Assembly (NCBI GenBank): GCA_033439685.1
Contig: JAUEDM010000008.1
Location: 930,001 to 994,000 of the forward strand
Length of the DNA: 64,000 nt
Source: Apodospora peruviana
Lineage: Eukaryota; Ascomycota; Sordariomycetes; Sordariales; Lasiosphaeriaceae
Direction of reading: 5' to 3'
Under the pieces are notes generated by a model, which was not told the origin of the DNA, ran no database searches, and was given only the letters and a program-made list of their open reading frames with translations. Each line of letters begins with the position of its first letter. Position 1 is the first letter of the stretch. Position numbers and translations under genes: made by a program. This document shows positions 1 through 12,095 of the stretch, piece by piece.

Positions 1-1123
1 GCGTGGGCAAGCAGGAAGAAGTCGCTCCTAAGGACCTCCTCGGCTAGGACCAGCTGGTTCTGTGCCTCCTCAAAGTCGAAATCGATGCAGAGAGCATGCA
101 CGAACCGGGTGACGGGGTCCTGGTACTCGTACGATTCCTGCTTAACGATCCGGACAATGTCCTTCATCTGCTTCTGTTGGATGCCCTGGTTCTTGGCGCG
201 GCCGCGGCTAGTAATCACGGCCACCGTCAGGTAGCGGAGGATCCACGGGCAGTTGGCCTGGATGGTGTTGATGTAGCCGGCGTTGAAGAAGAGCTCGAGG
301 AGGGGCTCGCGCGCCTTGTCGTAGTTGAAGAGAGGAAAGAGCGCCCAGTGGATGAGCGAGGTGCGGTGTTGCAGCTGGGCCAGGGGGTTGTTGGCCAGCT
401 TTGTGTCGATGCTCTCGCGGACCTTCTGCAGCTCCTCCATGGCGGACTCCCACTGCATGCCCAGAATCTCGCAGGCCAGTCTACCCCATGTTGCGTAGGC
501 CACCTTGTCGTTGTCGGTAGAGAGGATGCGGAATCGGTACAGGAGCTCGGATGCGTCGCCGTAGTTGCCGCAGCTGTATTGTAGGTTTCCGAGGTCGTAA
601 AGGGCGTTTACCATCTCGATCGTGACCTAGCGTTGCAAACGCCGTCAGAAGCAATATCCAACACTACAAACTTCAGCACCAAACTTACATCATACTCCTT
701 CTTCAGAAACTCCAAATTGGCAACCTTGTCGCTCCTGAGCTTTTCGACGACATCGTCCCGCGCCAAGAGCTCGGTGATCTTCTTGGTCTCCTGCTCATAT
801 GTCTCCAGCTGGCTGAAGACCTTTTGTCTCCTCTCGGAGAACTCTGCGGGCGTGTTGTCGACGTCGAGACCCTCAAGCTGGCAGTACAGGTTGGCAACGT
901 AGTCGGTCATGTTGGTGTTCTTGAGCAGCGAGTATTTCGCCTGGGTGATCACGCGCGCCTTTTGCTCATCCTTGACATCGCCCGACTCCTCGTCAACTAG
1001 CTGTCCGGCGCTGAACTCCAGCAGGGGAAAGATCATGTGGCGGTCGAGATGCGGGGCGAGCTTGAGCATGAGGTCGTACTCCTCCACCGAAGGGGCGCCG
1101 TTGGCGGCGGTCGTGGACGCCAT
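1..1123 (-). CDS. int6: Translation initiation factor eIF3 subunit e (Int6), 3' end cut by window
   Basis: Subunit of the cytoplasmic eIF3 complex that helps load the 40S ribosome with initiator tRNA and mRNA. Exon 1 is 1123..689 (145 codons, phase 0) and exon 2 is 626..1, open to the window edge. The 62-bp intron 627..688 starts GTAAGT and ends CTAG, and splicing joins KKEYD to VTIEMVNALYDLGNLQY. About 353 residues are visible, with the eIF3e N-terminal region (LMLKLAPHLDRHMIFPLLEF near the start) followed by the start of the PCI-domain half (WALFPLFNYDKAREPLLELF). The remaining part of the PCI domain lies outside the window; fungal eIF3e is usually about 450 residues. It is divergent from the mL49 gene with a 448-bp shared upstream region. 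The family call is certain from sequence recognition; the gene product was not aligned by computer. Confidence 0.93.
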
Positions 1124-1571
1124 ATTTGCTATTTGATCGATCGGCAGATTTGAGATATCGGTACCGATAAGTATGCGTTTCCTCGAAAGAAGGCCAGATT
1201 GGGGGGTATGCGCCGCTTTTGAGTAGAAATGGCGAGGTCAAGTTTCCCAGTCGGCTTGAAGTTCTACCGCCTAATTTTGGTGATGGTGGTGTCTGTGAAT
1301 CTTTGGTGGGGTCAAAAATTGGGAAAATGCCATCCACAATGGTGGTCCATGGGGTGCATGCGGGCAGCCACACCAGTTTCACAAAGAGGCTGAGAGCGCC
1401 GCCGGGTCTTACATAAGCGGTGCCGGCAAATACATCCGCCGACAGCCGAGAATTTTCGAGATCGCCAAGACTTACCGGGCGAAGCTCAGGTACAACGACG
1501 ACAGAGAGGCGCATCGCAAGGAAAGTCAGTCGCCGGGACGAAATCACGCTCGTTTCCCAACCATAATCACA
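1124..1571. promoter_or_regulatory. Shared upstream region of eIF3e and mL49
   Basis: 448 bp separating two divergent translation genes, one cytosolic and one mitochondrial. No strong TATA box is visible, as expected for constitutively expressed housekeeping genes. I see no coding signal in it. Its role as a bidirectional promoter is inferred from the layout only. Confidence 0.5.
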
Positions 1572-2206
1572 ATGCTGCGCCCGAATACCATCTGCAGGGC
1601 GAGCCCGTCGCAACTGCGGTGCCTCCTGACCGCCCAAATCCCGGCGATCACGACAACTCCTTCCCTCCTTCAGAACCAAACTGTAAGCATCAGAGCAAAG
1701 TCGACAATAAACAAACATGCCCGACCAAAGCACGGCGAGCGAGCCCTCCAAGCAATGGCAGCTGCTGCTGCAACCCAAACACCAGAAGGAGACGCGTCAT
1801 CAAAACGAACCAGATCAGCGAAATCGTCCAAAACAACAACGAAACCGACGGAGCAAACGATCCCAGTACAGCCAGCAGCCGAGGCGCCGAGCAGACCGCC
1901 TCCGCCATTCCTCGTCAACCGGACACCCTCAAACAACTTGCCCATCTACCTGGTCAAGAAGCGCGGCGGCAACAAGAAGCTGACCCTCATCCGCAAGCTC
2001 GAGGGCGACCGTTCCACTCTCGCCAAATGGCTGGCCGAGGACTTTAACCTCGACAAAGGAAAGGTGTACGTCAAGGCGCCGGCGATGCACGTCGAGGTCG
2101 AGGTAAGCTTCTGCCTACTTCTAAACACCTGATCCACATTCTAATCATTGGACAGGGCGACTACGTAGCGCAGGTTAAAGGCTGGTTGGAGGCGAGGGGA
2201 TTCTGA
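1572..2206 (+). CDS. img2: Mitochondrial large-subunit ribosomal protein mL49 (Img2 family)
   Basis: Component of the mitochondrial 54S large ribosomal subunit. Exons are 1572..2102 and 2156..2206; the intron 2103..2155 begins GTAAGC and ends ACAG, and both exons join in phase 0 to give 193 residues. The first ~110 residues are a long basic, Ala/Ser/Thr-rich leader with little acidic content, as expected for a mitochondrial presequence plus a fungal extension. The Img2 domain follows (about 111-193): FLVNRTPSNNLPIYLVKKRG, then NKKLTLIRKLEGDRSTL, ending in the short second-exon tail GDYVAQVKGWLEARGF. The start is the first ATG of the open frame and gives the amphipathic leader. Convergent with SWI1 downstream. 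Confidence 0.9.
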
Positions 2207-2992
2207 TCGCTTCAATTGCGAGAGGAAACAGAAACAAAACACACATATGATATGATATCCCTTTGTATAATATTGCCATATGATGGCAAAATCTGGGAGA
2301 CAGAGATATACCGGAAAGATACCTGGTGTGGAGAGAGAGGTGAGGTCATGCCAATCTTTTGGACAGAATCCTCGGTGAAAATGTACATTACTACTTACGG
2401 AGGAAAAACGCCGCGGCATCCTCTCCTGCTGGAAGCGCAAAGGGAAAGGCAGATAGATCACATAGTGTACAATACAGCGCAGGAGAGAGTCCCTCGAGGG
2501 AAACAATAATTCGGATGAGACCTCGTCCTTCCATCCACTATGTCACATCACGCATCGGACGAGCATGACCGAGTAGGTAGGTAAGCAATTGATATACATA
2601 CATACGACCCAAAAGAGCAAACAAATCATTGGCGCTGCTGCTGATAACCATTGGAATCTCAACATGCTGCAAACAGAACTACTAACTTAGGAAAAGGAAA
2701 AGCTAACCGCCACCCAAAAAAATTGCGCCTGCCGCGAGTTTCAACACGATACTATGTAACAAGTGCGCTTTATATCCTTAAAGACAAACCCCTTTTCGCT
2801 TCTCATCACGCCTTGACTTTTCCCATTCAATACACACATGCATGCCAGCCAAATTGGCAAGGACGCCCAAAGATGCGTATGCATATCCAACTTTAGCATC
2901 ACACACCAGAGTTCCAGCTTATCCAGAATTGAGTTTCCAAGCCAAGTACCTTAAGCACCCCAGCCAGTTTGGTGGTCGACAAGCAGCCAATC
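2207..2992. other. Convergent 3' region between mL49 and SWI1
   Basis: 786 bp holding the two 3' UTRs. The sequence is AT-richer than the flanking genes. A short GTAGGTAGGTAAG run (about 2573-2585) belongs to a motif seen at several places in the window. No coding signal was found. Confidence 0.5.
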
Positions 2993-5900
2993 TCAGTCCT
3001 CGAGGCTCGCGTACGCCACCAAGTCTGCCAGCATACCCTCCTTGGTCCATTCCGCCGCTTGCATTTGCAGCGCACCCAGGAGTGTATCTTTGCCAGGGAG
3101 GACATTAGGGGGGATACTGCCTTCACCCGTGGGATCGCTCGGATCCCGCGCCTTCGCGCTCAGCCGTTTCAGCATGCTAACGGCGAGTACAACGATGTAG
3201 ACCAGTTCCGAATCCTTTCGACTCTGTCCTCTCGCCTGGCCACCGCCCGGGCGGACGGTTTGACTTTCGAACTGGGCACTCAGTTGGCGGATCAACAGGA
3301 AGAGGTTCTGGGCAAACCCGTTTCCAGACGCGAGCCAGGTACGTGTGACACCGGTCTCGTAACCGGGGGCTAAAGCTGCAAGTATGTCGGCGGAAAGAAG
3401 ACCTTGCATCAAAAAAGCCTTGCGTGCCTCTGCTAGAGGAGGGAAGTTCGCGTGGCGCTTTGTTTCGCGCAGGTGATCCGGGATGGGAGAGATAGCCAGG
3501 GCGAAGGTGCGAGTAAGAAGCTCGCAAGGCGGTGACGTAGTAACCATAAGCTCAGCCGCAAATATGGCTTTATATAGTGTCCGATTAGGCTCGTCACGCG
3601 CTAGCAATTTTGCAAGTGAGTCGACGGCATGCGGGAGATAAGGATGCAGGGCGGGATCATAGGGCGTGAAGAAAAGCCGGTCATTCGTAAATGTCGGACC
3701 GGGCGAGGGCGCAAAGGCCAGCATAAACTGAAGAAGGCAAAAGGCTTGTTCTCGTCCGGGAATTTCCACCGAGCCAGAAATGTTTGACAGGAGGATAACA
3801 ATATCCTTCATGAAATCAAGGGTATTCACTTGAGTTCGGAGCAGCATCTCACGAGTACCCAAATACCTAATTACCACACAAAGGAATCGGATGACTGTTT
3901 CGTCGGCCAGACACGCCTGGTTCTCCTCTGGGAAGGATAGGTTTCGAAGAATGGTTGTGATGCCGATTAGTCGATCTACAGCATGGTCGAGTTCGTATCC
4001 TTGAGAGCCAAAGGCATGCACCTGGCGCAATCCCAATCTCTCGATTCGACAAGCCCGCACCACATCTTCGTAGGAAGCGAGGGTGACCTCGTTGGACGCT
4101 TCCTCTGAATGTTCGGCGAGGAGATCGACCTGGTCCTCAGCGCATTCCACCAAAGTTTCCACCAGGTCCTCACAGTGCCTCAGATCCAAATGCAGTCGAT
4201 GGTATTTCGGGTCTTCCGGCGAGATCACCGATAAGGTTGCTAAGGTATCAAGAGCCAGGCGAACCTCGCCGTGGATTCCACTCTGAATACTTTTCGTGAG
4301 TGCGTGAATATCGACGTTCCCTAATTCTTCCGCGGGCGGGATATCCGGACGGCTGCTGAGGAGCTCCGGGGCATACTTCTCAACTGCTGAAAAGTCAACG
4401 CCGCCGTACGTGGTGAGTTCTCGGGAACATGGTATGTATTCTTCGGGGTCTCTTGTAAATGGGCCGGGGAATCTCATCGACGCATTGGCCTCTTCGTGCA
4501 TGCGTTGGTTCTCGGGGTGACCAGAGCCAGGTAATGACATTGACCCGGCCTTGCTGTGAGCAGGGGACACGAGGGGAAACTCCTCGGCCGTCGGCGTTGG
4601 CTGCACGCTCCTTGATAAACTGTTCCGTGAATGACCTTGGCCTGGGTGCCCTGGTTGTTGGCCCTGAGAAGGATGTGGACCTGGAAATCCATTGACGCTG
4701 GCCTGTTGCTGTCCTGGTGGTTTAATGGGGGACTGCATCTGGCCATGTTGAAGCTGCGGCTGCTGTCCTGGTTGCATCATCTGGGACGGATGCATTTGCC
4801 CAGGATGCATTCCTTTGGTCGGCGTGCCTTGTTGCATGCTGGGCGCGTTCGGCATCGCTCCTCCTTGTTGCATTCTCATCTTGTGTTGTTGCGCAGCCCA
4901 TACTTCCTCAAACTTGAACAGGTTGCGGTCGTAAATCGCTTTCAGATGTTGCGGCGCCGAAGGCACTTGGTGAGGCGGAAATCCCAACATATTCGATAGC
5001 TGTGGCCATTGGTTTGACTGCGTTATGTTGCGATACCCGCCAAACTTGTGGAACACAACCTGGAAGAGATTCGCCAACGGCACAGGGCGGCCCTCAACTA
5101 TAGGATTTAGTTCCAGAGGCAGATTCTTCTGATTCATGAACGCCGTCAAGTTCTTCATGAATTGTTCGGGACCTGGAGGCCTGGGCATCGCTTGTTGCTG
5201 GGGCGCGCCCTGTTGGGGCCTTATCGCGCCTGGAGCCATCTGCCCATTAGGCATTCCTGATCTGGGAGCCATCATGTTCCGAGGTTGTCCCTGTGGTGGT
5301 CCTTGGTTCGGTTGTCCTCCTTGTTGCATCATAGCCTGCGCGCCCATCTGCTGTTGCATTTGCATGTTGTTCCGCTGAGCCTGTTGTTGAAGCTGCATCT
5401 GATACTGTATCATTCTTTGCTGCTCCACCGGATTTCTGGCCTGAGCCATCTGTTGTTGGAACATGGGATTTGCCATCTGACCTGCCATCTGACTCGGCAT
5501 CTGGCCTTGCATTTGACCTGGCATTTGACCCTGCATTTGTGGCTGCTGCTGAGGCATTTGCCCCATCTGTTGTGGCATCATCTGCCCGCCCATCGGATTG
5601 GGCGACGGAGATGGTCTCGCTGGCGACTGAGTCGGCGTAAACTGGGGATTGAACCCCGGCGGGAAGTTGCCTTGTTGCATATAGGGTTGCGGGGTGCCGC
5701 CATGTTCGGAGGGGCCCGGTGATGGCTGGGGAAACTGTTGCGCGGCGGGCGAGAAAGGATGTGGATGTGGCGATGCAGTCGATACCCTTTGTGGGACGCT
5801 CCCGGGGCGCATCTGGTTTGCCATGATGGGTGACGGCGTCGCATTCGCGGAGCCATTCGGTTGGAGATGAGGATACTGCGTCGGCTGGCCCGCGGGCGGT

Positions 5901-6277
5901 TGCGACATACCAGGCTGGAAGCCGGCAAATGGCGACTGCTGCGGTGTTTCGGCGCGCGACGTCGGAAGCATGCCAGGCATCTGTCGCGGTGACTGGCCCA
6001 CGCTATCTTCCCGCGGTCTCGGTCGTTTCGATGGAATGACGGAGTTTGTTTGATACATTGGGTTGGAGAAGGATGGTGACGCATTGCGCATCGGTCCCGG
6101 GCCATTAGCCATGACCATCTGCTGCGGGTTCGCGAATTGCGGATTGAATTGGGCGGAGTTGCCCATAAACGCGGAAGGGTCCATCATGGCCCCGGCGACA
6201 GCAGAGGGATCGTTGATATGTGGGAAGCCGTTGCCATTGTGGTTCTGGACTGCGGCTTCGTTGATCCAGGAGCTCAT
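2993..6277 (-). CDS. SWI1: SWI/SNF chromatin-remodelling subunit Swi1 (ARID domain)
   Basis: Nuclear ATP-dependent chromatin-remodelling complex subunit that contributes DNA contact and activator binding. Single exon, 1094 residues, ATG at 6277 (MSSWINEAAVQNHNGNG). Residues 1-365 are low-complexity Gln/Pro/Met/Gly-rich, with repeated QMPQQ, GQM and PGQM units. The ARID/BRIGHT domain covers roughly 370-465, with FMKNLTAFMNQKNLPLE, the loop PLANLFQVVFHKFGGYRNI, WPQLSNMLGFPP, and the C-terminal helix LKAIYDRNLFKFEEVW. A second disordered segment (470-610) precedes an alpha-helical, armadillo-like C-terminal half (about 620-1094) with TLATLSVISPEDPKYHRL and LRNLSFPEENQACLADE. This is the Swi1/Sol1 architecture of ascomycetes. 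The prion-like Gln-rich N terminus is typical of the family. The gene is followed upstream by a very long gene-free region. Confidence 0.92.
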   Translation of the reverse strand: MSSWINEAAVQNHNGNGFPHINDPSAVAGAMMDPSAFMGNSAQFNPQFANPQQMVMANGPGPMRNASPSFSNPMYQTNSVIPSKRPRPREDSVGQSPRQMPGMLPTSRAETPQQSPFAGFQPGMSQPPAGQPTQYPHLQPNGSANATPSPIMANQMRPGSVPQRVSTASPHPHPFSPAAQQFPQPSPGPSEHGGTPQPYMQQGNFPPGFNPQFTPTQSPARPSPSPNPMGGQMMPQQMGQMPQQQPQMQGQMPGQMQGQMPSQMAGQMANPMFQQQMAQARNPVEQQRMIQYQMQLQQQAQRNNMQMQQQMGAQAMMQQGGQPNQGPPQGQPRNMMAPRSGMPNGQMAPGAIRPQQGAPQQQAMPRPPGPEQFMKNLTAFMNQKNLPLELNPIVEGRPVPLANLFQVVFHKFGGYRNITQSNQWPQLSNMLGFPPHQVPSAPQHLKAIYDRNLFKFEEVWAAQQHKMRMQQGGAMPNAPSMQQGTPTKGMHPGQMHPSQMMQPGQQPQLQHGQMQSPIKPPGQQQASVNGFPGPHPSQGQQPGHPGQGHSRNSLSRSVQPTPTAEEFPLVSPAHSKAGSMSLPGSGHPENQRMHEEANASMRFPGPFTRDPEEYIPCSRELTTYGGVDFSAVEKYAPELLSSRPDIPPAEELGNVDIHALTKSIQSGIHGEVRLALDTLATLSVISPEDPKYHRLHLDLRHCEDLVETLVECAEDQVDLLAEHSEEASNEVTLASYEDVVRACRIERLGLRQVHAFGSQGYELDHAVDRLIGITTILRNLSFPEENQACLADETVIRFLCVVIRYLGTREMLLRTQVNTLDFMKDIVILLSNISGSVEIPGREQAFCLLQFMLAFAPSPGPTFTNDRLFFTPYDPALHPYLPHAVDSLAKLLARDEPNRTLYKAIFAAELMVTTSPPCELLTRTFALAISPIPDHLRETKRHANFPPLAEARKAFLMQGLLSADILAALAPGYETGVTRTWLASGNGFAQNLFLLIRQLSAQFESQTVRPGGGQARGQSRKDSELVYIVVLAVSMLKRLSAKARDPSDPTGEGSIPPNVLPGKDTLLGALQMQAAEWTKEGMLADLVAYASLED

Positions 6278-9200
6278 GTCGGTCGGAGGGTGGTGAGGGC
6301 GGCAATGACAATGGCCGAACCCATCAGGTTAATTCCTTACAACGATATCAGCGACCATAAAAAACGAAGTCGCGCATAGTCCACCAAAAACAATATGATA
6401 GAAGAGATGGGCAGTGACACGGCAGAGGCTTGTCGCGATGGAGCAGTCGCGTCGCGGGTGTGTAAAAGGTGCAGTGTGTACTTGGTAGGGTATGGGGCAG
6501 AACGGTTTCTGGCTGGTGCCGGGCGCGGGCGCTGTTGGCGTGGGATTGAAGTGCTCTGTGCTTTGGTCCTTCGGGGGGTTGGGTCCACACCCGAGCCGAG
6601 CAGCGCAGCAGCAGAAGCACCAGCAGCAGCAAAACGAGGAACTTTTGGGCACTTTGCCAGGACAAGGCAGTGCCTGTGGAGGCAGCGAAATTAGGGCCGG
6701 ATTGAAGCGGACTGTGCTGGGCGACTGAAGCGTGTGATTCCTTGGTTCAGGCGTGCAGCAGACACACATTATGGAGCAGCACCACCACCACCACCAAGCA
6801 AGCACCACCTGCAAGCCGGCCGACCGACAATTGTCCAACTGCGACACGGAGAGGGAGGAACAAAGTGGAGGCGATCAGGCTAAGGTTGGACAGGATAGGA
6901 TAGACAGGAACATGAACGTACTCGGAATGACTAGAGATAGCACACGGGCAGACGGGGGATGGGTGAGTGGGCGGGCGAGAGGCAGCAGTGGGCAGCGTGG
7001 AGCTGAGCCGCGACGAAAATTTCGCAGCCAGATCCAGTCCAATCCTGGCTGTCGGGGCCCCGAATCGCAAACTTCCAGCCAACAATCAGTGCTCGCGCAG
7101 GACCGATGGCATCGAACCGGGCAGCTCGACCATCGAAAATCACGAGACCGAATGTGTACGGGAACCTAATCGGCAGGCCGGGGTGGATAAGGTGGGAAAA
7201 TGGAGGAACAAAAGGGCAGGTCTTACCTCCGTACCCAAGGCGTGTGTTGCTTGTCGGATGTGAGTGTCTGTCCACTGTCCAGTGTGCGTCCTGCGACGGA
7301 GCGCGTTCTTTCAGGTGCGCTGCTTCTGCTTGCTTTTCAGCCGGAATCACCCGTCCAGGAATGGTTTAGCGGAAGTGGGTCAAACACGTCCAGCCGGCCA
7401 ATCAAAAGGCTTCTAACGGGGTACCTAGAAAAGGGCCGAAACCCAGCGCTTCTCTTCGGTTTTGCAGGTTCTTTACTAGCACGGGGGGCAAGGAGTCGCC
7501 ATGCACGGGCCTCCTGTGACGAAGCGCTGCCTGATAACCCACAACACCAAAGAAAAGTTACGATCCAGTCCAGAGCGGTGGCCGGAATTCCGTCAGAAGA
7601 TTATCCAGGATTGCTGTTATTGCCCGATGGTTCGCCGTCTTTCCTGTCGGCTGCTCGACGACCACTGGCCTTTGGCGTAATCCAGTCAATCGGCCGCTGG
7701 GCAGCTTGATGAATCGCTTTCATGTCCGGCTTTCTCCAGTGTGGTCTCAGTTGCCGAAAGTAATGAATGGCCGTCCCTGGCCGCCTCAAAAAGCTTTCTT
7801 CTGGCTTTGGGATTGACGGCCAACTGCGTTTCTGTGGCCTGGCATCACTCCATCGGTCGAATGTGTCGGGTGCAAGGGCTCAACTGCTGGCTCTGTACCG
7901 ATAGATCAAATGCGGTTCGTGCAACTGAATCTCGACCCAATTGTCCGGAGACGGCGAGGAGTCTGGCTGCGAACCTCGGAAGTAGCTGCGAATGCCAAAG
8001 GCCATTCTTCTTGGTCTTGAGGCAGAACATGTTTCTCTGAGAGGAACACTTTTCCGTGGGTGTCGTTGGAGCTTAGATTGTGTGATTGTCGGTCTGGACA
8101 GTATCTTTCGTGCTGAATCTGATGGTGTACCCAGGAAGTGAGGTAAGGTAAGGTAGGTAAATGTCCAGAGAGGTTCAGAAGATTGTGATCCGGGCCCGGA
8201 AGTGTGTGACCTATATCATTCCTCATCAGATCCAATACCGATCGTCCGAAGGGGCCCAACCCGAAGAGAGGTCAAACCCAAACGCTTCATTCTCTTCCAA
8301 AGCCAAAAGCCCGATTTTGGTTGCAGATCTAGCGAGTCGCTTGGCCGCCCGTTGTGAGTCCTTCTGCGCCGTCAGGTTCCTAGAATCCTAGCTCCCGTTT
8401 CGGTGTGCTTGCCCCACCATGGCTTCGCCAAATCACCACACGACTCGGTAGCGGCAGCAAACTGCCAGTGCACAAGAACGATGCGCATGTCTGCCGCTCA
8501 TTTCATGCTGTGGTTCTCCAGAGTGAGACTTTGGTGCACTGGAAGCAAACAGCGCTCGCACTTGTCGACTTTGCTTTCTTTAGTGAAAGGAGCCGGGCTG
8601 AGGGTTATGTCATTCTTGCATGCTGTGGTTGGATGATCCACGGGGCGTCCACATGGCTTTGCTAGGGCGGATGGAAGCACCTATCCTGGTCGCCCACATT
8701 CCTTTTCTTTTGAGCGTGAGCCCGCTGGCCCAGGCACCGCCGTCATTCCAGAGCGTTGGAAATTCCTCATCGTCGGAACCGGAGGACGTAGGGTGTGATT
8801 TTCCTTGTCATTGAAATGCCGATTCCCTGAGTTGTTATCGTCTGGTTGTCGTTTGTCGCTGTGTGCTTGTTGCTGGTGCGGGCCTCTCTGTCGCTGCTCA
8901 ATCCAGTGGACCGTCTGCACTAACAAACCCTGTGCCGTTTTCCGGAGTAAGAGCGACTTTGAGAGTGCTACCGACTGCGAATGCAGAACCCGACAAGACC
9001 AGCAACAAGAGAAGCTGGTGTATGAAACTGAGAGAAGGAACAGGGAAGGGGCACGAGGAAGAAGAGGAGGGTGAAAAGGAAAAAGAAAGGTCCGGGGAGG
9101 TGGGCAGTTGGGCCATTTAATGTCGACTGGCCTTCAACAGCGAAGTCACTTTGACAACCAGCAGGCACTAATAAATTCTCCGCCGGGAAGGCGACCTGGA

Positions 9201-12095
9201 GACTGGGGCACTCGACAGGCATACCACATATCGCACCTGCCCACGGCCCAGCAAAAAGCCAAACACCAGAATCACCAGATGCCTGTTCCTTCCTCATCGT
9301 CCATTTGTTGCTGTCGCCTTTCGCTTTCCCAATTTACATAATTTCTCCATTTCATCCACGGAAGCAAAAAAACATTGCTCATTCGGTGACGGAAAGACAC
9401 GAGGCACAGCGAGACCAGAGACACACGAAACTGCCCGTGCCTTTTCTCCGTAGTACCATCTGACAGCCCACGGTCATGGAAGGCTTGGAACGAGCGGATA
9501 GTATAAACTTTCCCCTCTCGAAGTATCTTCTTTGACGGGTCAATGCCGGCTCAGTTTCATTCTCGATCGGTCCATCCTGGATTTATTTGTGTTCGCCTGT
9601 ACTTGTACGGATTCTGTTCTGTACAATGAAAACGGACAAGCTTCCGCATGTCCAGCTACACAAAGACGCCCCGCGCCGGTCCCTGACTTGACTCGTATGG
9701 GTTGCTTGACGGCAAGTTCAGGCTTCCATGGAATCCAGAGGGCCAGCCAGCGTCGTCTGCAATCCGTTCTGCTTTCGGCCAGTCCGTCATCGCCTAACCT
9801 CCCTCCTGTCTGTCCAACCCAACCCAGACACACTACCGTGAACTACATCGGTAATTCAACCGGGAAATCTTCACCAAAGGCAAGCTACCCTACAGAGTCC
9901 CCTCCCTGCTTCAATCCGGAGCTGTTGTGTTTCGCGACCGATGTCACGGCCTCGCTCGAGAAAAGCCAGCCTCTGATTGACCCATGTCCTTCGAGAGCTG
10001 ATAGGCTCCTCTCGTGGTGTTTGTCCCGGTGGACTGAATGATCCAGATCCGGCTTTGTCAATCTTCCACCATCCCTGCTCGCCGCCATTGTCGTGCTGTG
10101 CGGCCGTCGGCACCACTCAGGATGCTGAGACAATCTTGGATATCGTTTTCTTTACCAAGGTTTGTTGCAGAGAGCGTCTCACCATCAAGCCGTTTGGACA
10201 AACACTGTATCTCGATCCTCTGTCCTGGACCTCGACCTCCAGCATGCGGGGGCGGGGGCTGAGAGATGGTGTGTTGCCGTGATGAGGCACCAAACTCTGT
10301 CTCCAACTGACCACACTTGGGTAGCACAACCAACAACCCCCAACCTGGCCGAGGGAAGGAGAGCACCGAAGCAGTGTCGATAGAATTCGAACATAAAATG
10401 GCTGAAACAATTACCATCACGGTTGCAAATCATGCTGTCGCCAAGTGCACACACAATTCTCTGCACGCCGCCACTCTCAACCAACATCGGCAGATAAAAA
10501 GAAACAAACCTTCTGCCAAGACGCGCGAAGCTCTGCCTATCCGGTCGTCGGCGGCCATGGAAAATCTAACGAGTGCTAATCGGGGTTAGAAACGACTTGT
10601 GAAAGATGCACGAGATGGCACAGGGTCGCCGAATGGGTCCCCGCCATTTCTGCCGCGGGGTCGGCGGCGGCTTGCCATCGTGACATCCGCCCTGGCCTTG
10701 AACACGTCAGATCCTACGTCGACATTCCGTCAGCGTTTTAATTTGCGCAGAACAGGGCGACAGGTTTGATGATCAATGGCTGTGAACTATCCACCAGGTA
10801 TTGTCAATAAGCGCAATGGCCTTGACATCCGAATCCATAGGACTTATCGCTGGTATGATCATACATGATGCATGAGAGCTGCCATACAGGACACCTGCAT
10901 CAAACCGTGATACACACCAGGGGGAAAACGGGACGGACCACCGTTCAGGCTTGATGGGAGATCCATCCTTTGCTTTTTTTCAGTGACACGGAAGCGTCGG
11001 GCCAAGTTCGCTCAACCACAATCCATTCCCTTGTCAAGGGAGTGGCTGCTGAGAATTCAGTCGTTTTCTGACTCTCTCATTCTCATGGTCATCGACTGGA
11101 CCCGTAATACAATGCATGGCTGCTCGCGTGCAGGTGTCAAATAAACGAAAAGTGTTTGTTTGACTTTGGTCAATGCAGGAGTGCAGCAGACAACACCTCA
11201 CTACACAGATGAGGACGCTTCCAACCCCCACTCTGTGTTTCCTCTTGCTTTCTCCTTCATATTATCTTACAGTTGATTATTTGACAGGGTCTCCATCTCT
11301 GATTCCATACCGATTACAACGCCAAATTCATACAGTACGGATTCCAGTTCATGCACACCTCACGCAAAACATCCTGGATTCCCCGTAGCTTGGCTTTCGC
11401 TTGGGGCAATCCTCGCGAACCACGGGTGTTGGGCTCACAACCAATCACATTGCGGGATCCTGGGGCCACGATGGCTTCAACCAACGTAATCCACTGAACC
11501 ACGACTCCCGGCAAGTCAAGTGAAACAAACTCTACCATATATAAATGATCCGTTATCTTGACGGTGCTTTGACGCTACTCCAGGTCGGGTTTTATATTCA
11601 CCACGCTGTTATCAATGAACAGGAGATTGTACGAGCAGACAAAATCATATGTACCTGAATCAGAATAGCGATCTAGAAGATTCCATCTAACAAGTAATGT
11701 TTCGTGGGTCAAGCTCTCCTCTGGCCCGCCCACGACACATTTGATTTGTGCCAGCATCCTGTGGTCTTGCTATAAACGCAAGTAACGCATGAAATAAAAT
11801 CAAGTAATACATTTTGTTTTAAGAAATGTTCGGTTTTTTTAAAGTCTCAAAGCATGGTAGCCGTCCGTCCGCAAAATTAGAAATGCAGAGTACAGTCTTC
11901 GTGTAGTTACTTTTTTACTATGATCTAAATTCTAACCATATGACGGAACTACGTAACGATATTCTTCTTTACTGCTTCTTTTTTTTCTTTCTTTCACCCC
12001 TCCCATCCTTGCCTAAGATTTCAAAAACACCTTTTCCGATTCCGAGGGGGAAAATGGCAACCAAAAGACATCTCTCTCCATGCCCTGCTCTGCGT
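6278..12095. other. Gene-free stretch upstream of SWI1 (about 5.8 kb)
   Basis: I find no convincing coding gene on either strand. Open frames here are short, lack domain signal and lack consistent splice logic. CAG-rich and CAC-rich runs lie near 6600-6640 and 6780-6800. A purine-rich tract (9030-9104) reads as a CT-rich tract on the minus strand, the strand of SWI1. Such CT-rich stretches often precede fungal transcription starts, so a long SWI1 leader or an unannotated non-coding transcript is possible. Base composition is not strongly AT-shifted, which argues against a heavily mutated transposon. Confidence 0.5.
9030..9104 (-). promoter_or_regulatory. CT-rich (minus strand) tract, possible promoter element
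   Basis: About 75 bp that are almost entirely purine on the plus strand (GAGAGAAGGAACAGGG, then GAAGAAGAGGAGGG, then AAAGGAAAAAGAAAGG) with only a few pyrimidines. On the minus strand this is a CT-rich block like those found just before transcription starts in many fungal genes. Whether it serves SWI1, 2.7 kb downstream, or a non-coding RNA is not visible. Confidence 0.25.

Noticed and set aside
5640..5660. B-box-like GGGGTTCAATCCC on the minus strand
   Set aside because: Lies inside the SWI1 coding sequence, with no A box or stems around it.
8898..9116. Minus-strand frame with a hydrophobic Leu run resembling a signal peptide
   Set aside because: The run comes from a CT-rich tract, is preceded by 30 low-complexity residues and leads to no conserved sequence.
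9532..10041. 169-codon plus-strand open frame
   Set aside because: No domain, no consistent composition, mixed residues typical of translated non-coding DNA.
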